Shown: positions 43,937 through 54,286 of the stretch, in pieces
How positions within the stretch are numbered: position 1 is the first letter of the stretch
How the letters are laid out: each line of letters starts with the position of its first letter
Source of the DNA: Pantoea agglomerans NBRC 102470
Lineage (GTDB): Bacteria > Pseudomonadota > Gammaproteobacteria > Enterobacterales > Enterobacteriaceae
Assembly: GCF_001598475.1 (NCBI RefSeq)
Contig: NZ_BCZA01000008.1
Span: 124,001-188,000 of the forward strand
Length of the DNA stretch: 64,000 nucleotides
Direction of reading: 5' to 3'
Translations under genes and position numbers: made by a program
Notes under the pieces: generated by a model
Database searches by the model: none
Told to the model about the DNA's origin: nothing
Seen by the model: the letters and a program-made list of their open reading frames with translations, nothing else

Positions 43937-44161
43937 TTGCCTGATTCATTGATTTTGCGAGAATTTTAGTTACAAAACCCCTTGCTGAAGCGTTTCAGTT
44001 CAGAATTACGATCCCCGGGTTTCCTGGGCGTTTGTCACCCTGTATTAATCACGTAAACAGAGTGTTATTTTCGGGTTACTGTCAGGCGCCACCTCTGTTG
44101 CCCGCCAGTCACAATAACGAATCCGACAACATCACCTCACGGCGTTAGTGGACACCTGTTT

Positions 44162-45451
44162 ATGAAAACCTCACTTTTTAAAAGCCTTTATTTCCAGGTG
44201 CTGATGGCGATTGGCATCGGCGTTTTGTTAGGCCATTTTTACCCGGAGTTAGGGACCCAGATGAAGCCGCTGGGAGATGGCTTTGTTAAGTTAATCAAGA
44301 TGATTATCGCCCCGGTGATTTTCTGTACCGTGGTGACCGGCATCGCTGGCATGGAAAGCATGAAAGCGGTAGGACGGACCGGCGCGGTTGCACTGCTCTA
44401 TTTTGAAATTGTCAGCACCATCGCGCTGATTATCGGCCTGATCGTGGTGAACGTGGTGCAGCCAGGTGCCGGGATGAACGTTGATCCTGCCACGCTGGAT
44501 GCCAAAGCCGTGGCGATTTATGCGCAACAGGCAGAACAGCAGGGCATCGTTGCTTTCCTGCTGGATGTCATCCCCAACAGCGTGATTGGCGCCTTTGCCA
44601 GCGGCAATATTCTACAGGTGCTGCTGTTTGCCATTCTGTTTGGTTTTGCCCTGCATCGTCTGGGTAACACTGGCACGCTGATTTTCAACGTGATTGAAAG
44701 CTTCTCAAAAGTGATTTTCGGCATCATCAACATGATCATGCGTCTGGCACCGATAGGGGCATTTGGCGCGATGGCGTTCACTATCGGCAAGTATGGCGTG
44801 GGCTCACTGGTGCAGCTCGGCCAGCTGATTATCTGCTTCTACATCACCTGTATTCTGTTTGTGGTGATCGTGCTGGGGCTGATTGCACGCCTGTTCGCCG
44901 GATTCAGCATCTTTAAGTTCATCGCCTATATCAAAGAAGAGCTGCTGATTGTGCTGGGTACTTCCTCTTCCGAGTCTGCGCTGCCGCGCATGCTGGATAA
45001 GATGGAGAAGCTGGGCTGCAAGAAATCGGTGGTAGGGCTGGTGATCCCCACCGGTTACTCCTTTAACCTGGACGGCACCTCGATTTACCTGACCATGGCG
45101 GCAGTATTTATCGCTCAGGCGACCAATGCGCACATGGATATTTTCCATCAGATTACGCTGCTGGTGGTGCTGTTGCTCTCCTCCAAAGGCGCGGCGGGGG
45201 TAACCGGGAGCGGATTTATCGTGCTGGCGGCGACGCTCTCTGCGGTGGGACATCTGCCGGTGGCGGGTCTGGCGCTCATTCTCGGTATCGACCGCTTTAT
45301 GTCCGAAGCCCGTGCGCTGACCAATCTGATCGGTAACGGTGTGGCGACCGTGGTGGTGGCGAAGTGGGTCGATCAGCTGGATCATAAACAGCTGACCGAC
45401 ACGCTGGCAGGCCGGAATAAGGAGAATAAAGCGTCTGAATCTTCAATTTAA
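44162..45451 (+). CDS. dctA: C4-dicarboxylate transporter DctA
   Basis: An aerobic proton or sodium-coupled importer of succinate, fumarate and malate in the inner membrane (DAACS family). It has 429 residues. The family hallmarks are the serine-rich hairpin [14 protein letters not shown] and the helix [22 protein letters not shown]. Normally CRP- and DcuS/DcuR-controlled; I see no clear CRP site in the 225-bp upstream gap. A strong symmetrical terminator follows. Monocistronic, located as in E. coli between yhjK and yhjJ. Confidence 0.97.
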   Translation: MKTSLFKSLYFQVLMAIGIGVLLGHFYPELGTQMKPLGDGFVKLIKMIIAPVIFCTVVTGIAGMESMKAVGRTGAVALLYFEIVSTIALIIGLIVVNVVQPGAGMNVDPATLDAKAVAIYAQQAEQQGIVAFLLDVIPNSVIGAFASGNILQVLLFAILFGFALHRLGNTGTLIFNVIESFSKVIFGIINMIMRLAPIGAFGAMAFTIGKYGVGSLVQLGQLIICFYITCILFVVIVLGLIARLFAGFSIFKFIAYIKEELLIVLGTSSSESALPRMLDKMEKLGCKKSVVGLVIPTGYSFNLDGTSIYLTMAAVFIAQATNAHMDIFHQITLLVVLLLSSKGAAGVTGSGFIVLAATLSAVGHLPVAGLALILGIDRFMSEARALTNLIGNGVATVVVAKWVDQLDHKQLTDTLAGRNKENKASESSI

Positions 45452-45477
45452 TCATTGAATTTCACTTAAATCCCCAC

Positions 45478-45514
45478 AAATGCCCGCTGTCGCTTGCCCT
45501 GACAGCGGGCATTT
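45478..45514. terminator. Terminator after dctA
   Basis: Perfect 14-bp stem AAATGCCCGCTGTC/GACAGCGGGCATTT with a 9-nt loop. The tail on the plus strand is short (GCATAATAAA). Confidence 0.8.
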
Positions 45515-45697
45515 GCATAATAAACCCCACTTGTTTTTTTTGACGTTTTTCACTTCGTTACGCGACATCCTGAGCTTCCTGTGGTCAAACACTTTGTTGT
45601 TGGATAACAGCGCGATTCGGCGCCAGCCGATTCGTTAATAACAGCGGCAATATGCGCCAGTGATAACGATATTTGAATTATTTGAGTAGGGGTTCAC

Positions 45698-47188
45698 ATG
45701 CAGGGCACCAGAATTCGGCTTTTGGTTGGTGGATTAGTGCTGGCAAGCAGCTTTGGTCTCCAGGCAGAAACGCTGCAACCGGATCCGGCCTGGCAGGAAG
45801 GCAAGCTGGATAATGGATTTAACTGGCAGTTACTGGCCACACCGCAACGCCCCAGTGACCGTATTGAACTGCGGCTGGTGGTGAATACCGGCTCGCTGGT
45901 GGAGAGTGCGCAACAGGCCGGCTTCAGTCATCTGCTGCCGCGTCTGGCGATGGTGCACAACACCGCGCTTGATAACCATCAGCAGCGCGCGCTATGGCAA
46001 CAGGCGATGGATCCTCAGCATCCGCTGCCACCTGTGATCACCTCCTATGATTCCACCCAATATAATCTGAGCCTGCCGAATAACCGCCCCGAGTTGCTGA
46101 AAGAAGCGCTGAACTGGCTGGCGGCCACGGCGGGCAATATGGCCATCACCGAACAGGTGGTTAATACCGCGCTGGCGGCATCGGATCCGGTGGCGACCTG
46201 GCCGAAAGATACCCAGGATGTCTGGTGGCGCTACCGCCTGAAAGGCTCCGCGCTGCTGGCGCATGACCCCGCAGCGCAACCACGCGCGCCGGTTGATTTA
46301 ACCCAGCTCAATGATTTTTATCATCAGTGGTACACCCCGGATGCGATGACGCTCTACGTGGTAGGGAATGTTGACAGCCGCAACCTCTCTGAGCAGATCA
46401 ATAAAACCTTCTCGGCGTTAACCGGTAAACGTGAAACGCCTGCGCCACTGCCCACCCTGTCGCCGCTGCCGCACGAGCCGGTAAATCTGGTCAGCAGCAA
46501 CATGACGCAGGATCGTCTCTCGCTGGTGTGGGATACGCCGTGGCAACCGATTCGTGACTCCCAGAATCTGCAGCGTTACTGGCAGGGCGATCTGGCACGT
46601 GAAGCGCTGTTCTGGCATGTCCAGCGTGCGCTCAGTGACAGCAAGGCACAGGGCATACAGGTGGGATTTGATTGCCGTGTGCTCTATCAGCGTGCGCAGT
46701 GCTCCATCAACCTGGATGGACGCAACGAAAATCTGGCGCAGAATATGAATCTGGTGGCGCGTGAGCTGGCAAACGTGCGTGACAAAGGCTTGCCGCAGGA
46801 AGAGTTCGATGCGCTGATGGCGCAGAAGCTGCTGGAGCTGAACAAGCTGTTTACCACCTATGCCCGCACCGATACGGATGTGCTGATGAGCCAGCGCCTG
46901 CGCTCCCAGCAGAACGCCGTAGTCGATATCGCACCTGAGCAGTATCAGAAGCTGCGTCAGACTTTCCTGGCCGGCCTGACCCGCGAACAGTTAAACCAGG
47001 AGCTGCGTCAGCAGCTGACGCAGGAACTGATGATGGTACTGATTCAGCCGGAAGGCGAAGCGGAAACCAACGTGAAGAGCCTGCAAAACAACTGGGACAA
47101 AGTGATGGCACCACCAGCGGCACCGGCGACCAGCAATGAAGCCAGTCCGCCGGATAGCAACGTCAAAGACGTTCCGCCAGCCGCATAA
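45698..47188 (+). CDS. yhjJ: YhjJ, M16 peptidase-like periplasmic protein
   Basis: A 496-residue member of the insulinase/M16 family matching E. coli YhjJ (498). The signal peptide ends about LQAE near residue 25, so it is exported. The zinc-binding HxxEH motif is absent: the equivalent place reads GFSHLLPRLA, as in E. coli YhjJ, so peptidase activity is doubtful. The C-terminal domain has the usual WYTPDAMTLYVVGNV segment, and the tail is low complexity. The start has AGGGG upstream. The function is unknown. Confidence 0.93.
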   Translation: MQGTRIRLLVGGLVLASSFGLQAETLQPDPAWQEGKLDNGFNWQLLATPQRPSDRIELRLVVNTGSLVESAQQAGFSHLLPRLAMVHNTALDNHQQRALWQQAMDPQHPLPPVITSYDSTQYNLSLPNNRPELLKEALNWLAATAGNMAITEQVVNTALAASDPVATWPKDTQDVWWRYRLKGSALLAHDPAAQPRAPVDLTQLNDFYHQWYTPDAMTLYVVGNVDSRNLSEQINKTFSALTGKRETPAPLPTLSPLPHEPVNLVSSNMTQDRLSLVWDTPWQPIRDSQNLQRYWQGDLAREALFWHVQRALSDSKAQGIQVGFDCRVLYQRAQCSINLDGRNENLAQNMNLVARELANVRDKGLPQEEFDALMAQKLLELNKLFTTYARTDTDVLMSQRLRSQQNAVVDIAPEQYQKLRQTFLAGLTREQLNQELRQQLTQELMMVLIQPEGEAETNVKSLQNNWDKVMAPPAAPATSNEASPPDSNVKDVPPAA

Positions 47189-47190
47189 AG

Positions 47191-48063
47191 TCAGGTTTTT
47201 GCCCTGAGCCACTCGGTCACTAACATCGGCCAGCTGGCGAGGGGCAAATCTGCCACGCCGCGGATACCAAATCCGTGTCCGCCTTTCTGATAGAAATGCA
47301 CCTCTGCCGGGACCTTATGCTCACGCAGCGCGCCAAAAAACGCCATGCTGTGATTCACTGATACATCATCATCGTCGGCTGCGTGGATCAACAGCGTTGG
47401 CGGCACCAGCGGATGAACCCGGGTTTCCATTGAATAAGCGTCAATGGTTTTCTGATCGGGCCAGGCACCCAGCAGGCGGGTTCTGGCTCCTTCATGGGCG
47501 ATGCCGTCCCGCATGCTGATTACCGGATAGACCAGGACCATCGCATCCGGACGCGGCGAGAAGTTTTCTGCGCCATCCTGCACCGGATAGAGTTTCTCTG
47601 CGAAACGCGTACCCAGACTGGCAGCCACGTGGCCACCCGCCGAAAAGCCCATCATGACGATATATTTACCATTCAGGCCGCGCTGCGCCCGTTCACGCAG
47701 GACGCGTACCGCGCGCTGAGCATCGGCCAGCGGCGCGTCGGGGCCTTCGTGATGTCCATCATAGGGCAGGCGATAAGTCATCACCGCCAGGGTGTAACCC
47801 ATTGAGGTAAAGAATGTCGCCAGGGCGCTGCCTTCACGATCGATCATCACGCGCTGATAGCCACCGCCCGGTGCGACCAGCAGGGTAATCCCGTTTGATT
47901 CGACCGGATGCCAGATCGCCATCTCCGGGCAACGCACGCCGGTAGCGGCCCGATCGTAAGGCTCATACTCTTTTGCCATGTCGACAATCTGCGGCTGTGC
48001 GCGCGAATCGCTGGCGCCTGGCGCATCACCGTGTGGCCAGATATTAATAATTTCTGTGTGCAT
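47191..48063 (-). CDS. Alpha/beta hydrolase (BD-FAE/acetylesterase-like)
   Basis: A 290-residue cytoplasmic alpha/beta hydrolase. The catalytic triad is visible: Ser141 in GFSAGGH, Asp232 or 233 in IHAADDDDVS, and His263 in KGGHGFG; the oxyanion segment is APGGGYQRV (64-72). This pattern is common in acetyl-xylan and other carbohydrate esterases, but the substrate cannot be named. The start has AGGA upstream. It lies tail-to-tail with yhjJ, 2 bp apart, and occupies the place where E. coli has pdeH (yhjH) between yhjJ and kdgK. Possibly an acquired gene; composition is ordinary. Confidence 0.85.
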   Translation of the reverse strand: MHTEIINIWPHGDAPGASDSRAQPQIVDMAKEYEPYDRAATGVRCPEMAIWHPVESNGITLLVAPGGGYQRVMIDREGSALATFFTSMGYTLAVMTYRLPYDGHHEGPDAPLADAQRAVRVLRERAQRGLNGKYIVMMGFSAGGHVAASLGTRFAEKLYPVQDGAENFSPRPDAMVLVYPVISMRDGIAHEGARTRLLGAWPDQKTIDAYSMETRVHPLVPPTLLIHAADDDDVSVNHSMAFFGALREHKVPAEVHFYQKGGHGFGIRGVADLPLASWPMLVTEWLRAKT

Positions 48064-48510
48064 AAATAGATCCTGATGCGGGGAATATTTTAATTGTTTT
48101 GTTCGCGGCCGGAGAGAACAGCGTCCTGCTGTCTTTTGATTAAAAGATGGTCTTTTTTCAGGCAGTCGTCCATCCGAAAAGGGGGGATCTGACCAGATTC
48201 GGACTATGCCTGGTGGTGGATCTGTTTGTTTAACTTATTAATTTTAATCAATAAATTATAAGAGAGATTGAAGGGGGAGACCGCAGGGGATCTGTTATTA
48301 ACCACAATTTTTCCGCTTAAGGTAAATAGCTGGCACGGCCCGCTTTATTAGCCGCAATTTACCGGATATCACGCTGTGCGTTCTTAAGGCGACATAATGA
48401 TTTTAGCGTCAGGATCACACCGCCACGCTGCAGGGGCTAACGTGCCAGTCTCATCTGGGAACGGATAGCATCGGTTACAGTCACGCAGCCAGACGTTACC
48501 AGCAGCCTAA
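48064..48510. other. Intergenic stretch upstream of the alpha/beta hydrolase gene
   Basis: About 450 bp, AT-rich around 48225-48365. It should carry the hydrolase promoter. No small gene, RNA or operator is recognised. Confidence 0.4.
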
Positions 48511-48511
48511 A

Positions 48512-48535
48512 AAAATGCGCCCTCGGGCGCATTTT
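48512..48535 (-). terminator. kdgK terminator
   Basis: Stem AAAATGCGCCC/GGGCGCATTTT; on the minus strand it is followed by further T, giving a run of seven. Located about 50 bp past the kdgK stop. Confidence 0.85.
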
Positions 48536-48586
48536 CTGGCATCGGCACGATCAGTGCCTGTATCAACGACGCTGGCTAGCGCTCTG

Positions 48587-49519
48587 TCAGTCAGGCATCG
48601 CCTCTGCCGGAATAATCGCGCCGCGATGCTGAATCACGGTGCTGGCAGTCAGGTGTCCGCGCTGCGCGGCGACCTCTGCAGAGGCGCCGGTCAGACGGCG
48701 AGCCAGATAACCGGCACTGAACGAATCACCGGCTGCGGTGGTATCGATCACTTTCTTTTTCGCCAGACGTACCGCAGGCACATCAATCAGCGGTGCGTCG
48801 CCGGTGACCACCAGGCAGGAGTCTGCACCGCGCTTAATCACGATTTCGCTGGCACCCGCCTGACGGGTACGCGCGATAACGTCATCCAGCGGCTCTTCGC
48901 CCCAGAGCAGATGTTCATCATCCAGTGTCAGGAAGGCGATATCGGTGCAGTTGAGCATGGCGCGATAAGCGGCCTGCGTGCTGGCCCGATCGGCCCATAA
49001 ACGCGGGCGGTAGTTGTTATCGAAAATCACCTTGCCGCCATTAGCCCGGCAGCGCGCCAGCAGCACCATCAGCTTTTCACGACTGGCAGGCGGCAGAATC
49101 GCCAGGCTGATGCCGCTAAGATAGAGATAATCGTAGTGCGACAGCTGTTCAGCTATCTCTGCTGATTGCGGACTGTCGAGCCAGTAACGCGCGGCGGCAT
49201 CACTGCGCCAGTACCAGAAGGTGCGCTCACCGTCGGCATCGGTTTCAATGAAATACAGGCCCGGCATTTTATTATCGAGCCGCTGAATCAGGTCGGTATT
49301 GACCTTCTCCTGCTGCCAGGCCGCGATCATTTGATCGCTGAACGAATCCGTACCCAGCGCAGTGACATAATCGACCCGTAACTGCTGCTCATCAACCTGG
49401 CGGGCGAGATAAACGGCCGTATTGAGCGTATCGCCGCCAAAGCCACGTTTAATGTTCTCACCCTTTTCGGACAGCTCAATCATGCATTCGCCGATGATGG
49501 CGATTTTTTTCTGCGTCAT
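48587..49519 (-). CDS. kdgK: 2-dehydro-3-deoxygluconokinase KdgK
   Basis: Phosphorylates 2-keto-3-deoxygluconate to KDPG for the Entner-Doudoroff aldolase, in hexuronate and pectin breakdown. It has 310 residues, one more than E. coli. It is a PfkB-family sugar kinase: GECMIELSEKG at the N-terminus, GFGGDTLNTAVYLAR, and the catalytic anion-hole motif DTTAAGDSFSAGY near the C-terminus. ATG 49519 is preferred over the open frame to 49621 because homology starts at MTQKKIAIIGE. A KdgR-like palindrome lies about 65 bp upstream of the start. Confidence 0.95.
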   Translation of the reverse strand: MTQKKIAIIGECMIELSEKGENIKRGFGGDTLNTAVYLARQVDEQQLRVDYVTALGTDSFSDQMIAAWQQEKVNTDLIQRLDNKMPGLYFIETDADGERTFWYWRSDAAARYWLDSPQSAEIAEQLSHYDYLYLSGISLAILPPASREKLMVLLARCRANGGKVIFDNNYRPRLWADRASTQAAYRAMLNCTDIAFLTLDDEHLLWGEEPLDDVIARTRQAGASEIVIKRGADSCLVVTGDAPLIDVPAVRLAKKKVIDTTAAGDSFSAGYLARRLTGASAEVAAQRGHLTASTVIQHRGAIIPAEAMPD

Positions 49520-49583
49520 GGTTTCAGACCTGTAGTGAAATATCGCCTTAGTCTCGCGTCTGGTATGGCAGACGTCAATGGTT

Positions 49584-49600
49584 TTAAAACGGTGTTTTAA
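49584..49600. promoter_or_regulatory. Candidate KdgR operator upstream of kdgK
   Basis: TTAAAAC-GGT-GTTTTAA, a perfect 7-bp inverted repeat with a 3-bp centre, followed by further A/T. It fits the KdgR consensus (TGAAAC-N3-GTTTCA) with one symmetric change per arm, at the expected position for repression. Confidence 0.65.
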
Positions 49601-49803
49601 TTTACCTTTTAAGGTGGCCATTAGTCCCGGTCTCGGGGATAAACGCCGGGAATGTCGGCTTTTTTTACCGCTTATGCTAACGAAATGGCTGAGAAACCCC
49701 TTTTTCTGAATTGAATCATCTTACTATCCCGCTTCCCTGATGCTGTTGCCCGCGGTCTCGACTATCTTTAACGCAGACCGTGAATGTGCAAGGAGAAAGC
49801 GTA

Positions 49804-51864
49804 ATGTCGCGTACCGGGAAAATAGTCAGCTGGGTAGCAGGAATTCTGGTGTTGTTGATCGTGGTGATTATCGTCGTCATCGCGACCTTTGACTGGAATC
49901 GCCTGAAGCCCACCATCAATCAAAAAGTTTCAACCGAGTTAAACCGCCCCTTTGCGATACGCGGGGATCTGGGTATCGACTGGGCACGAAATCGCGACGA
50001 AGCAGGCTGGCGGCGCTGGGTGCCGTGGCCGCAGATCCATGCGGAAGATATCATGCTGGGGAATCCGCCTGACATTGCTGACGTCACCATGGTACATCTG
50101 CAGCGGGTCGATGCCACATTGTCACCGCTGTCGCTGCTGCACAAAGAACTGTTCATCCCGTGGATTAAATTGCAGCGGCCGGATGCGCGTCTGATCCAGA
50201 CCGCGGATAAAAAGAACAACTGGACCTTTACCCTTGCCGATAGCGGCAAGGATGAGAAGAGTGCTGCGCCATCGGCCTGGTCATTCCGTCTGGATAATAT
50301 TCTGTTCGATCAGGGCCAGATTCGTTATCGCGACGCCATTAACCGCGCAGATGTCACGGTGCAGGTTAATCCGCTGGGTAAACCGGTGCCGTATACGCAG
50401 ATTGCCGGAGGCAATGACCAGCAGAAGGGCGCAGGCGACTTCGTCTTTGGCTGGCAGGCGAAGGGCACTTATAACAATGAGTCACTCAGCGGCGACGGTA
50501 AGATTGGCGGCATGCTGTCACTGCGCAGTCAGAACACCCCGTTCCCGATTCAGGCCGATCTGCGCAACGGCAGCACCCGCGTTCAGGTGACCGGCGGTCT
50601 GCAGGATCCGATGAACCTCGGCGGGCTTAACGTGCGACTGCGTTTCTCGGGCGATACGCTGGCCAATCTCTATGGCCTGACCGGCGTCCTGCTGCCTGAC
50701 ACGCCACCTTATGAAACCGACGGCCATCTGATTGCTAAATTCAGCGGCGAAAAGGGTGCGGTCTACCGCTATGAGAAATTTAACGGACATATTGGCGACA
50801 GCGATATTCATGGGTCGCTGATCTACAGTCAGGTTAAACCCCGCCCGACACTCAGCGGCGAGCTGACCTCTGAGCAACTGCGCATGGCCGATCTGGGGCC
50901 GCTGATTGGGGTCGACTCTGGCAAAGGTAGTGAAAAAACGGCTCAGGCCAAAGCCCGGCGCGGGGAGAAATCGAATCAGCCCGCAGACCGCGTGCTGCCA
51001 CACGATAAATTCGAAACCAAAAACTGGGACGTGATGGATGCCGACGTGAAGTTCAGCGGCAAACGGATCGAACACAGCAATTCACTGCCGTTAAGCGATC
51101 TCTATACCCATTTACAGCTCAAAAACGGTGATCTGCTGCTGGACCCGCTGCGCTTTGGTGTGGCGGGCGGCAATCTCAACAGCACTATCCGGCTGGAGGG
51201 CGATCACTCGCCGATGCGTGGTCGAGTTGATCTTCATGTCCGTAAGCTGCAGCTGCGTCAGCTCTTCCCGAATGTGGAGGCGATGAAGAACAGCCGTGGC
51301 CAGCTCAATGGCGATGCCAGCTTTACCGGCACCGGTAACTCCGTAGCCGATCTGCTGGCGACCAGCAACGGGCAACTTAAGCTGCTGATGAATGATGGTC
51401 TGATCAGCCGCAGCCTGATGGAAATTGCCGGACTCAACGTCGGTAACTACGTGGTGGGCAAACTGTTTGGCGATGACCAGGTGCGCATCAACTGCGCCGC
51501 CACCGATCTCAAACTGCAGAACGGTGTGGCGACGCCTAACCTGTTTGTGTTTGATACCGAGAACGCGATTATCAACGTGTCAGGCAACGCGAACTTCGCC
51601 AGTGAGCGGCTGGATCTGTCGGTGAATCCGGAGAGTAAGGGCGTCCGCATCGTAACGCTGCGCTCCCCGCTCTACGTGCGTGGCACCTTTAAAAATCCTG
51701 ATGCGGGCGTGAAAACGGGGCCACTGCTGGCACGTGGTGCTGCTGCAGTGGCACTGGGCGCAGTAGTCGGCCCGGCGGCGGCGCTGCTGGCACTGATCTC
51801 TCCAAGTGATAACGAAGACAACCAGTGCAGCACCGTCCTGCAGCAGATGAAGCAGAAGAAGTAA
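49804..51864 (+). CDS. yhjG: AsmA-family protein YhjG
   Basis: A 686-residue AsmA-like protein, anchored in the inner membrane by one N-terminal helix (residues about 6-30) with a large periplasmic part. Members of this family are thought to bridge the envelope and move phospholipids. It opens FDWNRLKPTINQKVSTELNR, nearly the same as E. coli YhjG, and has the AsmA C-terminal region with MNDGLISRSLMEIAGLNVGNY. The start at 49804 is chosen for its AGGAGA site; an ATG at 49780 is less likely. Not in an operon. Confidence 0.92.
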   Translation: MSRTGKIVSWVAGILVLLIVVIIVVIATFDWNRLKPTINQKVSTELNRPFAIRGDLGIDWARNRDEAGWRRWVPWPQIHAEDIMLGNPPDIADVTMVHLQRVDATLSPLSLLHKELFIPWIKLQRPDARLIQTADKKNNWTFTLADSGKDEKSAAPSAWSFRLDNILFDQGQIRYRDAINRADVTVQVNPLGKPVPYTQIAGGNDQQKGAGDFVFGWQAKGTYNNESLSGDGKIGGMLSLRSQNTPFPIQADLRNGSTRVQVTGGLQDPMNLGGLNVRLRFSGDTLANLYGLTGVLLPDTPPYETDGHLIAKFSGEKGAVYRYEKFNGHIGDSDIHGSLIYSQVKPRPTLSGELTSEQLRMADLGPLIGVDSGKGSEKTAQAKARRGEKSNQPADRVLPHDKFETKNWDVMDADVKFSGKRIEHSNSLPLSDLYTHLQLKNGDLLLDPLRFGVAGGNLNSTIRLEGDHSPMRGRVDLHVRKLQLRQLFPNVEAMKNSRGQLNGDASFTGTGNSVADLLATSNGQLKLLMNDGLISRSLMEIAGLNVGNYVVGKLFGDDQVRINCAATDLKLQNGVATPNLFVFDTENAIINVSGNANFASERLDLSVNPESKGVRIVTLRSPLYVRGTFKNPDAGVKTGPLLARGAAAVALGAVVGPAAALLALISPSDNEDNQCSTVLQQMKQKK

Positions 51865-52146
51865 CTAGTTGCGATAGAGCACTTTAATAATGTGATAACC
51901 AAAGCCGGTCTTTACCGGCCCGTAAGGCGTCAGCAGCGGGCAGGTAAAGACCGCTTTATCAAAGGCCGGCACCATCTGTCCCTGCCGGAACTCGCCCAGA
52001 TCGCCGCCATTCCGGCCGGAAGGACAGGTTGAGTGCTTCTTTGCCAGCTGCTGGAAATTGCCACCCTTCGCCAGTTTTGCCAGTATCTCTTTTGCCAGCG
52101 CTTCCTCTTTGACGAGGATGTGTAAAGCCGCCGCGGTTTTCGCCAT
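51865..52146 (-). CDS. ppiC: Peptidyl-prolyl cis-trans isomerase PpiC (parvulin)
   Basis: A 93-residue cytoplasmic parvulin that speeds proline isomerisation during folding. It is one bare PPIase domain, with the family segments [30 protein letters not shown] and [11 protein letters not shown]. It ends with TAG immediately next to the yhjG stop, convergent. It diverges from rep with 75 bp between starts, as in E. coli. Junction point between the two E. coli map regions. Confidence 0.97.
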   Translation of the reverse strand: MAKTAAALHILVKEEALAKEILAKLAKGGNFQQLAKKHSTCPSGRNGGDLGEFRQGQMVPAFDKAVFTCPLLTPYGPVKTGFGYHIIKVLYRN

Positions 52147-52221
52147 GTTGGTATCTCGGTTGTGTATAATTGCCTCCCAGTATAAACCCCTTTCTTTTGA
52201 TTCAATCAGGCGATTTCTCCT

Positions 52222-54243
52222 ATGCGTTTAAACCCCAGCCAACAACGTGCCGTCGAATTTGTTACCGGTCCCTGTCTGGTGCTGGCGGGCGCGGGATCGG
52301 GCAAAACCCGCGTGATTACCAATAAAATCGCCCATCTGATCCGTGAATGCGGCTATCAGGCGCGCCACATCGCCGCGGTGACCTTTACCAATAAAGCCTC
52401 GCGCGAAATGAAAGAGCGTGTGGCGCAGACGCTGGGCCGCAAAGAGGCGCGCGGTCTGCTCATCTCCACCTTCCATACGCTGGGGCTGGAGATCATCAAA
52501 CGCGAAACCGCGGCGCTGGGCATGAAGTCAAACTTCTCGCTGTTCGACGATCAGGATCAGCTCGCCCTGCTGAAAGAGCTGACAAAAGAGTGGCTGGAAG
52601 AGGATAAGACGCTGCTACAGCAGCTCATCTCCACCATCTCGAACTGGAAAAATGATCTGATCGATCCGCAGGGCGCCGCCGCGCTGGCGCGATCGCAGCA
52701 GGATAATATTTTTGCTCACTGCTACGCCCTCTACAGCCAGCATCTTAAGTCGTGCAACGTGCTCGATTTCGACGATTTGATTCTGCTGCCGACGCTGCTG
52801 CTGCAGCGTAATCAGGAGGTGCGTGAACGCTGGCAGCAGCGTATCCGCTATCTGCTGGTGGATGAGTATCAGGATACCAACACCAGCCAGTATGAACTGG
52901 TTAAGCTGCTGGTGGGCGCTCGGGCGCGCTTCACGGTGGTGGGCGATGATGATCAGTCTATCTACTCCTGGCGCGGCGCACGCCCGCAGAATCTGGTGCT
53001 GCTGAATCAGGATTTCCCGGCGCTGGAGGTGGTGAAGCTGGAGCAGAACTACCGCTCTTCGCAGCGCATACTGAAAGCGGCAAATATCCTGATTGCCAAT
53101 AACCCGCACGTCTTTGAGAAGCGGCTCTTTTCGGAGCTCGGGCAGGGCAGCGAGCTGAAGGTGCTTACTGCCAACAGCGAAGAGCATGAAGCGGAGCGGG
53201 TCACTGGCGAGCTCATCGCGCATCACTTTATCAACCGGACGCAGTACAAAGATTACGCGATTCTTTATCGTGGTAACCATCAGTCCCGGACCTTTGAAAA
53301 GTTTCTGATGCAGAACCGCATCCCTTATCGCATCTCTGGCGGTACCTCGTTCTTCTCACGGCCCGAGATCAAAGATCTGCTCGCCTATCTGCGCGTGCTG
53401 ACCAATCCTGAGGATGACAGCGCGTTTCTGCGCATCGTCAATACACCGCGCCGTGAGATTGGCCCGGCTACGCTGCAGAAGCTCGGTGAGTGGGCCAACC
53501 TGCGCAGCAAGAGCCTGTTTAACGCCAGTTTTGATGTCGGTCTGGGGCAGACGCTGAGTGGCCGCGGTCTGGAGCACCTGCAGCGGTTCACCCACTGGCT
53601 GAATGAGATTATCCAGCTGACCGAACGTGAGCCGGTAAACGCAGTGCGTGATTTGATTCGCGGCATCGACTACGAAAGCTGGCTGTTCGAAACCTCCGGC
53701 AGCCCGAAAGCCGCAGAGATGCGGATGAAGAACGTCAACACGCTGTTTCAGTGGATGACCGAAATGCTTGAGGGCAGCGATATCGATGAGCCGATGACGC
53801 TGGCGCAGGTGGTGACGCGCTTTACCCTGCGCGACATGATGGAGCGCGGTGAAAGCGATGAAGAGCTGGATCAGGTGCAGCTGATGACGCTGCACGCCTC
53901 CAAAGGGCTGGAGTTCCCCTATGTGTTCCTGGTGGGCATGGAGGAGGGGCTGTTACCGCATCAGAGCAGTATCGATGAAAATAATATCGAAGAGGAGCGT
54001 CGCCTGGCCTACGTGGGGATCACACGGGCGCAGAAAGAGCTGACCTTTACCCTGTGTCGCGAACGCCGGCAATATGGCGAATTAATCCGGCCGGAGCCGA
54101 GCCGTTTTCTGCTGGAACTGCCGCAGGACGATCTGCAATGGGAAACTGAGCGCAAAGTGGTCAGTGCGGAGGAGCGGATGAAAACTGGTCAGAGCCGGGT
54201 GGCCGGTCTGAGAGCGATGCTGGATAAGGCGAAAAAGAGTTAA
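52222..54243 (+). CDS. rep: ATP-dependent DNA helicase Rep
   Basis: A 3'-to-5' superfamily 1 helicase that clears proteins ahead of replication forks together with DnaB. It has 673 residues, the same as E. coli. Motif I GAGSGKTR (residues 23-30), motif [20 protein letters not shown], and the later motifs [19 protein letters not shown] and [12 protein letters not shown] are all present. The C-terminus ends in a basic tail that binds DnaB in E. coli. Monocistronic, convergent with gppA. Confidence 0.98.
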   Translation: MRLNPSQQRAVEFVTGPCLVLAGAGSGKTRVITNKIAHLIRECGYQARHIAAVTFTNKASREMKERVAQTLGRKEARGLLISTFHTLGLEIIKRETAALGMKSNFSLFDDQDQLALLKELTKEWLEEDKTLLQQLISTISNWKNDLIDPQGAAALARSQQDNIFAHCYALYSQHLKSCNVLDFDDLILLPTLLLQRNQEVRERWQQRIRYLLVDEYQDTNTSQYELVKLLVGARARFTVVGDDDQSIYSWRGARPQNLVLLNQDFPALEVVKLEQNYRSSQRILKAANILIANNPHVFEKRLFSELGQGSELKVLTANSEEHEAERVTGELIAHHFINRTQYKDYAILYRGNHQSRTFEKFLMQNRIPYRISGGTSFFSRPEIKDLLAYLRVLTNPEDDSAFLRIVNTPRREIGPATLQKLGEWANLRSKSLFNASFDVGLGQTLSGRGLEHLQRFTHWLNEIIQLTEREPVNAVRDLIRGIDYESWLFETSGSPKAAEMRMKNVNTLFQWMTEMLEGSDIDEPMTLAQVVTRFTLRDMMERGESDEELDQVQLMTLHASKGLEFPYVFLVGMEEGLLPHQSSIDENNIEEERRLAYVGITRAQKELTFTLCRERRQYGELIRPEPSRFLLELPQDDLQWETERKVVSAEERMKTGQSRVAGLRAMLDKAKKS

Positions 54244-54253
54244 ACCAGTGCAG

Positions 54254-54274
54254 GAGGCGAAAGAGATTCGCCTC
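54254..54274. terminator. Hairpin between convergent rep and gppA
   Basis: 8-bp stem GAGGCGAA/TTCGCCTC, loop AGAGA. There is no T run, so this is a weak candidate. Confidence 0.45.
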
Positions 54275-54286
54275 ACGCTACGGCAA

